Shown here: positions 24,520-34,027 of the stretch, in pieces
How positions within the stretch are numbered: the first letter of the stretch is position 1
How the letters are laid out: each line of letters begins with the position of its first letter
Origin: Verrucomicrobiales bacterium
GTDB taxonomy: Bacteria; Verrucomicrobiota; Verrucomicrobiia; Verrucomicrobiales; DEV007
Length of the DNA stretch: 64,000 nucleotides
Reading direction: 5' to 3'
NCBI GenBank assembly: GCA_029213005.1
Contig: JARGPI010000012.1
Location: 124,001 to 188,000 of the forward strand
The notes under the pieces: generated by a model
The model's database searches: none
Told to the model about the DNA's origin: nothing
Seen by the model: the letters and a program-made list of their open reading frames with translations, nothing else
Translations under genes and position numbers: made by a program

Positions 24520-26401
24520 ATCGTAATTTTTCAACTTCTTCCTGTACTTTATCGAATTCGCGGCTGAATTTCGAGCTTAACTCTCCGTTCTTCTTCGCAC
24601 GAGCTGATTTCAACTGTTTTAACAGATCGCGCCCATAAGTCACGATCAGATAATCATCGGCACTGACGAAAGACTGGGCGCTACCGGGCTCCCCTTGACG
24701 GGCTCCCCGCCCAACCAGCTGGCGGTCAATCCGCTTACTTTCGTTTCGTTCCACCACTACTACGTGTAAACCACCGGCTTCCAGAGCTTTTTTACTCAAC
24801 GAAATATGAGTACCCCGCCCTGCCATATTAGTTGCGATGAGAACCTGACCGGCTTCACCGGCTGTCGCGATGATCTCATTTTCCTCCGAATCCTGCTTTG
24901 CAGTGAGGACCCGGTGGGGAATGCCGCGCTTGATCAATTCCTCTGACAAAGCTTCACTCTCCCTGATCGTCCGGGTACCGGCGAGGATCGGTTGTCCTTT
25001 TTCGTGCCGGACCAAAATATCCTCCGCAATTGCCGAAAACATCGCTTCCCGTGTCTGAAAAATCCGTTCCTTCTCAACCACGCGGCGACTGGGGCGGTGC
25101 AAGGGGACCGTCATTGTCGGCATTTCGAAAAACCGCCAGAACTCTCCGGCCGCCTCCGCTCCGGTTCCGGTAAGTCCACACATCCGGTCGTAGAATTGGA
25201 AATATCGCTGACGGGTGATACTTCCCGAGGTTTCATTCTCCGGGTTGATCTCCACGTCTTCTTTCGCCTCAACGGCCTGATGAAGCCCCTCGCGCCAGGT
25301 CCGCTCTTCGAAACGGCGACCGGTAAATTCGTCAACGATCACGATTTTCCCCTCTTCGGAGACGACATATTGAGCATCGCGGATGAAATTGTGTTCCGCC
25401 TTCAGCGCATTCAGGATGTAGTCCTCCCAGGGGCGCTTCAGTAGATCCCAGGGAATCCCCTCCAGATCATAGATTTTCTCTTTCCCTTTTCCGGTCAATT
25501 TGATCACGCGGTGAGGTCCCTCCCGGGTGAAGTCGCGATCCTCCTCCAGGTGCTCGACAAAGTCGCGGGCAAAGGTATAGGGAATCCCATCGATCTGTCC
25601 TCCCGGAGAACTGGTGCTGATCACCAGAGGCGAACCGGCCTCATCGATAAGAACACTGTCGACCTCATCAATAATTACGAAGGGATGTCCGGTCTGGCAG
25701 ACATCCGGTTCACCCGACCGACTGCCGAGCAATGCATCGCGAAGGCGCTCCCGTGGTCCAGGTTTGGGAGACTGAATCATCGCCAACTGATCGCGGAGGT
25801 AATCAAATCCAAATTCGTAGCCAACGCCGTAGGTGACGTCTTTCTCATACTCGACCCGTTTCACTGAAGCCGGCTCCCGCTCGGGAAGCAGCCCGACTGA
25901 AAGGCCGAGAAGTCGGAAAATGGGCTCGGTAAATTCAAAGTCACGCTCAGCGAGATAACTGTTTACGGTAACGGCGTGCACCCCTTTTCCCGCGAGAGCA
26001 AAGGCGAAAGCCGGCAGTGAAACCGCGAGGGTTTTGCCCTCTCCCGTCGCCATCTCGGCTACGCCGCCCCGAACCAGAATCAATCCGGAAACGATCTGAC
26101 AGGGGTAATGGAACATCCCGTGGACCCGGCTCGCCGCTTCCCGCACCATCGCAAAACCAGGTTCGATAAAATCGTCGATGTCTTTTTTCCCGGACATGAC
26201 CTGCTCCTTCATCTGCAGGGTGGCCGCTTTCAGCTCCTCATCGGTCCGATTTTTCATCGTCTCAGCAAGACGATCGATCTTTCGCAGCCGGGCGCTGTCG
26301 GAGAGGTGTTTCCCCGGTCTTTTCGCGGCACGCCAGTTCTGCACCAGCTTACCTTTCAGGTAACCCCGCTTGTCGTACTGGGAATTAAGGGACACTGGCA
26401 T
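24452..26401 (-). CDS. Accessory SecA-like ATPase lacking the C-terminal region
   Basis: A 649-residue SecA homologue; housekeeping SecA is usually 800-1000. It has Walker A MATGEGKT (117-124), Walker B VIIDEVDS, the preprotein cross-linking region (IRDAQYVVSEEGKIVIVDEF), and NBD2 motifs NMAGRGTHIS and QLVGRGARQGEPGSAQ. It ends in the first part of the helical scaffold, so the helical wing, two-helix finger and zinc-binding tail are absent. It is the first gene of the operon with HlyD and M50 partners, not near secretion housekeeping genes. It is probably a dedicated motor for this system. Confidence 0.88.
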   Translation of the reverse strand: MPVSLNSQYDKRGYLKGKLVQNWRAAKRPGKHLSDSARLRKIDRLAETMKNRTDEELKAATLQMKEQVMSGKKDIDDFIEPGFAMVREAASRVHGMFHYPCQIVSGLILVRGGVAEMATGEGKTLAVSLPAFAFALAGKGVHAVTVNSYLAERDFEFTEPIFRLLGLSVGLLPEREPASVKRVEYEKDVTYGVGYEFGFDYLRDQLAMIQSPKPGPRERLRDALLGSRSGEPDVCQTGHPFVIIDEVDSVLIDEAGSPLVISTSSPGGQIDGIPYTFARDFVEHLEEDRDFTREGPHRVIKLTGKGKEKIYDLEGIPWDLLKRPWEDYILNALKAEHNFIRDAQYVVSEEGKIVIVDEFTGRRFEERTWREGLHQAVEAKEDVEINPENETSGSITRQRYFQFYDRMCGLTGTGAEAAGEFWRFFEMPTMTVPLHRPSRRVVEKERIFQTREAMFSAIAEDILVRHEKGQPILAGTRTIRESEALSEELIKRGIPHRVLTAKQDSEENEIIATAGEAGQVLIATNMAGRGTHISLSKKALEAGGLHVVVVERNESKRIDRQLVGRGARQGEPGSAQSFVSADDYLIVTYGRDLLKQLKSARAKKNGELSSKFSREFDKVQEEVEKLRYEQRLSMAERDKWTEETRKNLA

Positions 26402-26412
26402 ATTGGGGTGGG

Positions 26413-26441
26413 ACTATAAACGTGACGGAGAGAATAGGCAA
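26413..26441 (-). promoter_or_regulatory. Sigma-70-like promoter of the SecA-like operon
   Basis: On the minus strand a TTGCCT -35 box (26436-26441) is spaced 17 bases from a TATAGT -10 box (26413-26418). The -10 box is only 11 bases from the ATG of the SecA-like gene, so the transcript would be nearly leaderless. It is in the 135-base gap after the prkA2 gene and suggests that the export operon is transcribed on its own. Confidence 0.45.
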
Positions 26442-26536
26442 TCCCTCCGCCTCTTGAATAAGACGGGCGAAATGCCAATTGACAGGATATTTCCGCGTTT
26501 TTCTGACGAATCAGGCCCTAACAAACCGAAATTCCG

Positions 26537-29068
26537 TCAAGCTAGAATCGTAGCGAAATCTATCACGTCGTTTCGGATCGCATAGATGACTGTATCGAGC
26601 GCAATCTCTTCCGGATATTTGAATCGCACCGTCATATTCTTCAATATGGTATCGACCTGAGCTTTGATCTTCGGAGATACCTTCTCGTATTTCCTCGGCG
26701 AGCCCTGTTTTTGGAAAAAAGCATCGCGAAGCGCTTCGTGGTCAATACCTTCAGTATTTTTGCTATGAGAGAGCAGTTTCGTATATTCCGCGGAAAAGAC
26801 CTGAAGCAAATTATCATCTCTACTGATAATAACAGGCTTATCCGAATCCGAAGTGATATCTCCTGAGCTGTGTTTATCCAGAAATTTCTGGGCCACGTTT
26901 CTCCGCTCAATTCCCGAGTCATCGTCCGGGTGGATAATCGACTCAATGGAGCGCAGAAACTGAAAGTCCGGCTGATCCACTTTTTCACCCGAAATGGGTT
27001 CCACATAGGTATATCGAGGCACCAGAACGTGGGCGAAAGCCTTGTTTTCCAGCGCTTTCTCCAGCAGTGCGTGCTGGATATACTTTCTCAAATCGTGTTC
27101 GATCCGCTCCGGATCCCGATCCACTGTCGCCACAGTGATCTCACGCTTCAAAGTCGCATGGTAAATTCCCCGGACGACGTTAATCAATCCGTGAAAGTCG
27201 CCATAGTCTCCATCTCCATCATAGAGCACCAGATTACCAATTTCGCGCGTGAAGATCGGCTCCCGCTCCCAGGGCTTCTTCGAAAAGTCGGGGGAACCCA
27301 GTTCCAGCCAGTGGTGGACATTCTCCCCTTCCTTAAGCACCTGATTTAACTGGTCAAGAAAGACCGAAACGGTGACTTTTCGACCATCAGAAATCGAAAT
27401 CGTGTTCCGCATGATATTCTGCAGCTGACGAATCGACAAGCCGTGACGTCCCTCATCCGGAAAGTGCTCTGAGCGAAGCTCCCGCATAAATTCATCGTCA
27501 ATCACCTTCAGGTCTTCATCCGTGAAGAGACCGGATTCTTTTAACGAAATCGCATCGGGATGCCGCACCACAAAGTCTCTCACAAAGTCCTCGTCCTCGA
27601 GGTCAATCCCAAGGCGACGACACTCGTTCCGGAACGGATCCCATGGCGGGAGATTCTTAATCGTCTGAACCGGATCTTCCGACTGGTCGGCATAGATAAA
27701 GAGTTTCTGCTCCGGTGTGATCCGCTTATAGAGGCGTTTCTTTTCATCACTCCATCTCGGCGGGAATTTTTTCCGCGAAGGCGGGAACAACCGGGTCAGC
27801 ACCGCATAGTAAGCCGCAACAGGGAACAAGTTAGGGTCAATCGCATACTTATCGCGGACATTGTTCATGTCCCGCCGGAGGATATCCATCTCCGAAACCG
27901 CATCGAGCAGGTAGTTCACCGGAACTTTCTCAATCCGGTCGAGCAGTTTATTGGAGGTGAGCTGGCGATCGAGCCGCTTCATTTCCTCCAGATTCGTCGT
28001 CAGCAATACCGTAGTATCAAGGGACGCCTGAGTAAATTCCAGAGTGATTTTCCCGGATCCTAAAAGCATTAACAAGGGTTTATACTCGGCTTCGTCCGGC
28101 ATGTGCCCGTCGCCGGAGAAGGCATCGTGAATATGCAGCATCCCTCGGTTGGAGGAGAGTAGCGCTCCCTCATAGGTGAACATCATTTTGCCCTGGAAAT
28201 GCTCATTGAGAAGCCTCATATCCGGCTCGGACAAATTGATTGGACGCACCATGGTTCTGAGCTGGCGCATATCGTCGATATTCGCGATCCCCTTACCCCG
28301 CGGAACCGAATACTCCACCTCTTCAACCCGCACATATTCTTCAATCAAATCGAAAAGCGTTTTACCCTCGTTGCGCGGGTTCTGACGGAGAGTTTCAATG
28401 ACATCAAGCGAACGCTTATCGAGCGTCGCATATTGATAATAGGAGGGAACCGAAAAACCGGACTTCTCCTTATGAAGATCCATAACGTGATCAAAGATCT
28501 CCTGCCGGGGATGGGATACCGACCCATCATCATGCCGCACCGTAATCGGAAAGAGTAGAATCGGGTTCGGCATCATCGAGGAGCGGAATTCCACAATGTG
28601 TCCGTTCTCACCCTCAAGCCGGAAGAAGAAAGTGTACTGTTTGATTTTCTCCTCTTTCGAATACTCCTCGAGCGCACGGGAAATCAAATCAACGATATTG
28701 GTTTTCCCGGAGGCCGGAGGGCCCACCAGAACAATACCCCGGCGCGGTCCGGATTCCTTATCAACCGACTCGATGACATCGACGATTCTTTTGATACAGA
28801 ATTCCTGACCATAGACTGCGTTTACCCCGGTCGTAAAATGGTCCTGAAACAGTTTATATCTCAAACAGGGTTCGCCACTGCGCACCACTGCCTCCACTTT
28901 AAAGTGTTTGATGGCATCGAGTAGAATCGACGCCGAAGTTTTCAATACGGTCTCGGGGTCGTGAATAAAAGTTTCGACAAACTCCGAGAACCTCAGACTG
29001 GTGCGCTTCCCCGTTTTGAGAAGGCGACGGTAGTCGAAAGGTTTTTCATCTGTGAGTTCGTGATCCAT
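26537..29068 (-). CDS. Second PrkA-like AAA+ protein (divergent paralogue)
   Basis: An 843-residue protein of the PrkA type with an AAA+ core: Walker A GPPASGKT (116-123) and an ILLFPITVRHDDGS insert. It keeps the PrkA signature LLSSNRGMLHIHDAF and TTNLEEMKRLDRQL sensor-like block. The C-terminal region (about 560-760) contains LVLYDGDGDYGDFHGLINV and is unlike the first PrkA in this operon. PrkA proteins are reported as serine kinases or AAA proteases; activity here is unproven. It is last in the operon prkA1-yeaH-spoVR-prkA2, starting nine bases after spoVR. Confidence 0.8.
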   Translation of the reverse strand: MDHELTDEKPFDYRRLLKTGKRTSLRFSEFVETFIHDPETVLKTSASILLDAIKHFKVEAVVRSGEPCLRYKLFQDHFTTGVNAVYGQEFCIKRIVDVIESVDKESGPRRGIVLVGPPASGKTNIVDLISRALEEYSKEEKIKQYTFFFRLEGENGHIVEFRSSMMPNPILLFPITVRHDDGSVSHPRQEIFDHVMDLHKEKSGFSVPSYYQYATLDKRSLDVIETLRQNPRNEGKTLFDLIEEYVRVEEVEYSVPRGKGIANIDDMRQLRTMVRPINLSEPDMRLLNEHFQGKMMFTYEGALLSSNRGMLHIHDAFSGDGHMPDEAEYKPLLMLLGSGKITLEFTQASLDTTVLLTTNLEEMKRLDRQLTSNKLLDRIEKVPVNYLLDAVSEMDILRRDMNNVRDKYAIDPNLFPVAAYYAVLTRLFPPSRKKFPPRWSDEKKRLYKRITPEQKLFIYADQSEDPVQTIKNLPPWDPFRNECRRLGIDLEDEDFVRDFVVRHPDAISLKESGLFTDEDLKVIDDEFMRELRSEHFPDEGRHGLSIRQLQNIMRNTISISDGRKVTVSVFLDQLNQVLKEGENVHHWLELGSPDFSKKPWEREPIFTREIGNLVLYDGDGDYGDFHGLINVVRGIYHATLKREITVATVDRDPERIEHDLRKYIQHALLEKALENKAFAHVLVPRYTYVEPISGEKVDQPDFQFLRSIESIIHPDDDSGIERRNVAQKFLDKHSSGDITSDSDKPVIISRDDNLLQVFSAEYTKLLSHSKNTEGIDHEALRDAFFQKQGSPRKYEKVSPKIKAQVDTILKNMTVRFKYPEEIALDTVIYAIRNDVIDFATILA

Positions 29069-29077
29069 AATTAATTT

Positions 29078-30700
29078 TTATAGTACAAAGGGTCTTCGCC
29101 CTTCCTGCATTCGTTCAACAATTTGTTCAAATTCCGGAGCTTCAACGGTGCTGTTTTTAAATTTCCCGGCTGAGAGGGTATAGAGACTCTCCCGACATAA
29201 AAGCGACACCGGACCTTTCCATACCAAATTTATATTCTTCAAAGTCGGCCGAATCCAGCGGCGTCTCAGATCCCTTCCATCATCACGATGGTAGAGGAGC
29301 AGTCCTCCCTCGAGGAAATCAACGTCGATCAGATAAATTCTGGGACGGTGAAAGTGGGTAAAGAACTGAAGCATCTGCTCCTTGACCGGCTCCGGCTCAA
29401 TCCATACATAGTTCCGGTCTTCCCGAATCACATCGTTGGCGGTCATTTTCAACTGCGGAATATGAGCCTTGGGAATTCGGTTGAGGTGAAACTTCTCGAT
29501 CAGTTCCGCATCGAGGAACCGCCGGAGAAATTCGTAATCGGTACACGTCTCGATGATGTGCTCCATCGCCTGAAGCGGATCTTTTCCGCTCGGCTTATCC
29601 CAGGTCGTTTTCTTGGCAACATCAGTCTCCTCCACAAAATCGAGACTGACCCGTCCCTGCTTGTAAAGATCCTCGATGTGATTCCACATATAGTATCCCA
29701 GATGATACGGATTCCTCTGATAAAATGGCCGGGGATAACACACCCCCGCAAAAATTTTGCAGTAATCGACAATTCCCTTACAGGAACGCTCCTCAAAGAG
29801 CTTTTTCATGATCTTGTGCTCCCAATACATCGCCCAGCCTTCGTTCATGATCTGGGTCCGAATCACAAAATCCGATGTCGAGTTCACGGTATAGAGATAG
29901 TCCAGAATATTCCGCTCGCCGGTCGAGGCGGGAGCGAATTTCCGCAGGAACCCCATGATGTCCTGACAGGGCGCTTTCAATTTATAACCGCGCCGGCTCA
30001 GCGCCTCTTTGTTCGACTTGCGACGATTATCGGACTCCAGCAGCGTATCGTGATTGTCCTTTTTTTGAATCACCTGATTCAAGGTGTAGGAATAGGGAAA
30101 CGATAACAGCGAGGACTCCGACTCCTTCTCTTTTTCGAAAGGATCAGAATAGAGGAAATCCGTTTCCACTGAACTCTGCAAATTAAACTGGGAATTCGGG
30201 GAAATAAGCGGCACCAATGACTCAGCGGCGTTCCAGAAAGTCCGGTAGTGAGCTTCGCCCATCCCCTGCCGGGATCGATCCACCCGGTTCACCAGATACA
30301 TGACCCGTTCGGTCCGGTCGTCATTCGAGTCGTGAAGGACATTCAACTCCGAAAACTCGCAGTGCCCCACCACATGAGCCATCACACTGGCCTGGACCAT
30401 AGGTGAATTGGTTTCATTGAGATAGGCATACGAAGGACGCCCCGTCTGAACCACTTCGTAATAAAGCGAGGATTCCTGACCCGACTCAACCCGGTAACGG
30501 GTCGAAATCATCTCCTTACCCTCCCAGAGGTTCTGAGGGCTCTTGGGATATACCCGTTTGTGAAGCAGGGAAGCAAACTCCATCGGATCGAGAATAAAAA
30601 ATCTCATCTCAGGGAGTTGCCGCTTGAACACGTCTTCAGCGTAGTGGAGCACTCGTTGCTCCAGAAACTTCAATTCGGGGTCTGTATCGATACTACGCAT
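29078..30700 (-). CDS. spoVR: SpoVR family protein
   Basis: A 540-residue SpoVR/YcgB family protein of normal length. Family features include the zinc-protease-like MAHVVGHCEF segment, the MNEGWAMYWEH motif and the NPYHLGYYMWNHIEDL block. SpoVR affects spore cortex in Bacillus and YcgB is part of the stress-induced YeaG-YeaH-YcgB group in enterobacteria. The biochemical activity is unknown. It starts 12 bases after yeaH on the same strand. Confidence 0.93.
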   Translation of the reverse strand: MRSIDTDPELKFLEQRVLHYAEDVFKRQLPEMRFFILDPMEFASLLHKRVYPKSPQNLWEGKEMISTRYRVESGQESSLYYEVVQTGRPSYAYLNETNSPMVQASVMAHVVGHCEFSELNVLHDSNDDRTERVMYLVNRVDRSRQGMGEAHYRTFWNAAESLVPLISPNSQFNLQSSVETDFLYSDPFEKEKESESSLLSFPYSYTLNQVIQKKDNHDTLLESDNRRKSNKEALSRRGYKLKAPCQDIMGFLRKFAPASTGERNILDYLYTVNSTSDFVIRTQIMNEGWAMYWEHKIMKKLFEERSCKGIVDYCKIFAGVCYPRPFYQRNPYHLGYYMWNHIEDLYKQGRVSLDFVEETDVAKKTTWDKPSGKDPLQAMEHIIETCTDYEFLRRFLDAELIEKFHLNRIPKAHIPQLKMTANDVIREDRNYVWIEPEPVKEQMLQFFTHFHRPRIYLIDVDFLEGGLLLYHRDDGRDLRRRWIRPTLKNINLVWKGPVSLLCRESLYTLSAGKFKNSTVEAPEFEQIVERMQEGRRPFVL

Positions 30701-30712
30701 AAAAAATCGCCT

Positions 30713-31768
30713 TTATCTAAAAATATCACAAATCACTTTCTTAATTTTCGAGGAGTCCTTCAATTGGGTTAGACGAACGATTTCGTCATTATCGAAGCGT
30801 TCTTCGAGAATACTGACCAGTTGGCTCATACCACTTGGTTTTACCTCCGTAATCCCTATGCGGTTGAAATAGGGCAGCATGTCCTCATCAAGAAGCCGCA
30901 TAATCTCTTCGGCATCGTCATGAAAGACTTCTCCGTCACCGAAGTAGAAAGCGTAGAAGTTTGTTGAGTTCACTTCGTACTCATTCCTCGCAACCTGGTT
31001 CACCATATCAAAAACCATGCTGGCCTGAGTCCCGCCCGCATTGCTCACGTTAAAAAACTGATCGGCCATCACCTCGTAAGCCTCGGAGTCGTGAACAAAA
31101 AAGCGGTGCTCCACTTTGTCGGCGCCGTAATTGTAGTCGAGCCAGTTCTGAATAAAATTAACGACTCTTTTCTCCAGTTTGAGCCGTTCGCCGTAGGTCG
31201 AATAGGAAATATCCCCGATATAGAAAACCACCGCTTTGTAACGGGGCTTTTCGACCCGCTCCGGGAGTTTGAAACGCCGGTCCTTTCGACGCAGCAGAAT
31301 GTTATATTTCCCGTTGGCGGGATCGTAAACATCCGTTGCGATACTCGCTTTCAAAGCGCGTTTGAAGGTCCGCTTCTTATCCAGAATAATTCCGGCAGTT
31401 CCGTAGGTCTTAAACTCGTAGGACACTTCTTTGATTTTACCCTGCCCTTCTTTCAAAAGGCTGGGTAATTTTAACTTCTCAGCGATCAACTGCATGATCA
31501 GCTCGTAAGATACGGAGAAACTGAGGCGCCCCGCATCTTTGCCGGGGCCTTCGCCTCCGGCGCCGCCCTGACCATCCTCCTCGTCTCCGTAAGTGAAACG
31601 GGGAGGCTGAATATCATCGGTTTCGACAATAATCTCACTCTCGCGACCACCGAAGTTCGACATATCCCCTTCGGAGATGATGTTGTCGATCATGTCCTCG
31701 AGGCGATCCCGAATGAAATCGTTAAAGATTCCTTCCGAATCGGATGAACTGATTTTGTCTTCTGTCAT
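30713..31768 (-). CDS. yeaH: YeaH/DUF444 family VWA-domain protein
   Basis: A 351-residue DUF444 protein. It has an acidic N terminus with a Gly-rich linker (about 63-78) and a von Willebrand A-like C-terminal domain with a MIDAS-type DISYS motif and a later GGTQAS Thr. DUF444 proteins partner PrkA in stress and starvation responses. It lies 42 bases after prkA1 and 12 bases before spoVR, in the conserved order. Confidence 0.93.
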   Translation of the reverse strand: MTEDKISSSDSEGIFNDFIRDRLEDMIDNIISEGDMSNFGGRESEIIVETDDIQPPRFTYGDEEDGQGGAGGEGPGKDAGRLSFSVSYELIMQLIAEKLKLPSLLKEGQGKIKEVSYEFKTYGTAGIILDKKRTFKRALKASIATDVYDPANGKYNILLRRKDRRFKLPERVEKPRYKAVVFYIGDISYSTYGERLKLEKRVVNFIQNWLDYNYGADKVEHRFFVHDSEAYEVMADQFFNVSNAGGTQASMVFDMVNQVARNEYEVNSTNFYAFYFGDGEVFHDDAEEIMRLLDEDMLPYFNRIGITEVKPSGMSQLVSILEERFDNDEIVRLTQLKDSSKIKKVICDIFR

Positions 31769-31810
31769 TTCGGAAGTCTGGAGGGGGTGGGCATTATCGG
31801 TTGAAGAGGG

Positions 31811-34027
31811 TTAGGCGACGATACTGGAAGCATTTGCGGTGATTGCGAGAGCCTGGAAAGCACACTTCCCGCAATAACTTTTCTTCTCCATGAGATAACG
31901 AATCGTTTCGTTGAGCTGCTCCTGCTCACGGGAGTGAACATTGGCTGCGCTGGTGCCGGACTTGATCCATCCCAGCAATTTCATGTTTTCGCCGGATTTG
32001 AATTCGTTTTCGAACACATACTTCTTAATTGCGTTCTGGTAGGACGGCTCGTCCTCAAGAAGCACCTGGAAACTGACACTGGAAATCGCGTCGGAGAGTT
32101 CCTTTCGGAATACATCCTTTTCGGGAATACCGAGATACTGCTCGATACTTTGCATAAACGGCTCGTCCGGCTTCACGTCACCCTGAGTTACATCGTGTTT
32201 CACCGTGGTATTGTGCGCATAGGCCCGAACGTGGTCGGTATACTTTTTCCAGGTGGTTTCGATCACAGAGTTATCCCGTAAAATCGCTTCATAAACATCA
32301 CTGGCGATCTGCCCGAAAATCCATTCTTTGGCCTGAGGTAACACTTTCTCCACGTAATGACTCAACTTTGTCTTATCGGACGCATAGGTGTCCTTCATGT
32401 AATTTTCATTTCGGACAAACAAGTCCAGAGGTGTCACACAGGGGTTTTCCATCGCGATGGACCCGAGCACAGAAGGATCATTATCCCGGCTCAGGAGAGC
32501 CTGCAAATTGGCACCATACTCGCTGATCTGAAAGTGCTCCGTCGTTTCGAATACATTCTGCACAAACCGGGGGTCGAGACCGAAGGTGCCTTCCGAAGGT
32601 TTGACATACTTGAACTCGTCGAGAATCATCTTCGACATATTGTTATCCACTCCACTGTCGGAACGCCCGGCGTAAATCAGAGCTTTTTGCAGCAGCGAGA
32701 TGTTGGGATTGGCTTTTGATTCGTAGAGACGGGACATCACCGCAACCAAACTCAGTAATTCAAGACTGTGTGGTGCCACGTGACCGATGTGCTTGCGATC
32801 CTTACTCCAGCTACGGGCATCATTGGAGTAGGAAAAGCGATAGATCTGCTCCTCCTGCTTAAAATCGACCGACAGTGGCATCTCAATAAACGTGGTCCGC
32901 GAACGCAGGGCCTCGAAGGAATTGTTTGCCATAAACATGTTGTATTCATGGAAGTTGGTATGGCCGATAATGATACCGTTGAATGGAATCGGCGGCTGGC
33001 CCTCCGGCTTGAAGAAGCGGTCCTGGGTCGCGAAAAGCAATTCATACAAAAATTTGTCGGACAGCTTCAGGATCTCGTGAATTTCGACAAACCCGTTGGC
33101 CCCGGCACACAGCTCGCCCTGGTAATCATGAACCAGAGGGTGGGATTCACTACCAAACAGTGGTAGCGAACTGTAATCGAGGTTACCTACCAGCGAACCC
33201 GCCTCCTGGCTTTTCTCATCCCTGGGTGTGTAGGAACCAATACCGCTCTTGGTTCGGGCATCGTATACCATTCGTTTCACTTTCAGATGACTGAGCATCT
33301 CCCCGAAAGACAGCGATTTGTCTTTCATAAACTGTTTCAATACATAATCAGCGTATGGAGAAATCCGTCCGTTGATCTGAATAGAAAATTCTCCGTCGTA
33401 GTGAGGGTGCTTATCCAGAAAGTCCCGCACCGCGTCCGGATCGATCGTCTCGGTCAAACGCGCTGCAAACTCTTTGCGAAGCCCTTCAGGAATTACTTGA
33501 AGTGGTCTCTCGAACAGAGGTGCCTGAACGTAGAAGACACCGTTTTCCTCCATCACCGCCTTGTCTTTGAGACGGCTGTCTACTGTAGGAAGAAGTAACA
33601 TAAACGTCTTCCCTTCGTCAGAACTCGAATAGGTATGCAAAGCATGCTTTATCCCGTCCATTGAGCGGGACTTCGCCGAACCCGGAGGGCCGAGCAGAAT
33701 CCACAGTCGCTTCGAAGCCTCCGCGCCGCGACTCGCGTTGTCCATCTTCTCCACTAAATTCTCTTTCGCTCTCTGCTGTCCGAACACCACGTGTTTCCCT
33801 ACCAACTTATCGTTCTCAAAGAACTTGTATTGGTGGATCACCGGTTTCCCGGGAACAATCGAATGTTCCACCCCGGAAGATAGAAGCATATCGTGAAGCA
33901 ATTGCGGAGAATCTCTCGTTACCCAGGGTTCACTTTTTATCAGATTTAAATATTCATCAAAAGTGAAGATAGATTGATCAATTTCCGAAAGATTTTTGTC
34001 GAGTATTCTGGCTAGTTTAGGGTCCAT
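31811..34027 (-). CDS. prkA: PrkA family AAA+ serine protein kinase
   Basis: A 738-residue PrkA/YeaG homologue. Walker A is GPPGSAKS (113-120). The C-terminal half holds the PrkA-specific domain, and the protein ends with a Cys pair (YCGKCAF) as seen in some relatives. The QDRFFKPEGQPPIPFNGIIIGHTN block and FVEIHEILKLSDKFLYELLFATQ are characteristic. YeaG acts in the nitrogen-starvation and stationary-phase responses of E. coli. It is first in the four-gene operon. A 609-base AT-rich region lies upstream. Confidence 0.92.
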   Translation of the reverse strand: MDPKLARILDKNLSEIDQSIFTFDEYLNLIKSEPWVTRDSPQLLHDMLLSSGVEHSIVPGKPVIHQYKFFENDKLVGKHVVFGQQRAKENLVEKMDNASRGAEASKRLWILLGPPGSAKSRSMDGIKHALHTYSSSDEGKTFMLLLPTVDSRLKDKAVMEENGVFYVQAPLFERPLQVIPEGLRKEFAARLTETIDPDAVRDFLDKHPHYDGEFSIQINGRISPYADYVLKQFMKDKSLSFGEMLSHLKVKRMVYDARTKSGIGSYTPRDEKSQEAGSLVGNLDYSSLPLFGSESHPLVHDYQGELCAGANGFVEIHEILKLSDKFLYELLFATQDRFFKPEGQPPIPFNGIIIGHTNFHEYNMFMANNSFEALRSRTTFIEMPLSVDFKQEEQIYRFSYSNDARSWSKDRKHIGHVAPHSLELLSLVAVMSRLYESKANPNISLLQKALIYAGRSDSGVDNNMSKMILDEFKYVKPSEGTFGLDPRFVQNVFETTEHFQISEYGANLQALLSRDNDPSVLGSIAMENPCVTPLDLFVRNENYMKDTYASDKTKLSHYVEKVLPQAKEWIFGQIASDVYEAILRDNSVIETTWKKYTDHVRAYAHNTTVKHDVTQGDVKPDEPFMQSIEQYLGIPEKDVFRKELSDAISSVSFQVLLEDEPSYQNAIKKYVFENEFKSGENMKLLGWIKSGTSAANVHSREQEQLNETIRYLMEKKSYCGKCAFQALAITANASSIVA

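Noticed and set aside
29288..30106. 272-residue plus-strand frame opposite spoVR
   Set aside because: Antisense shadow; spoVR is a firm match.
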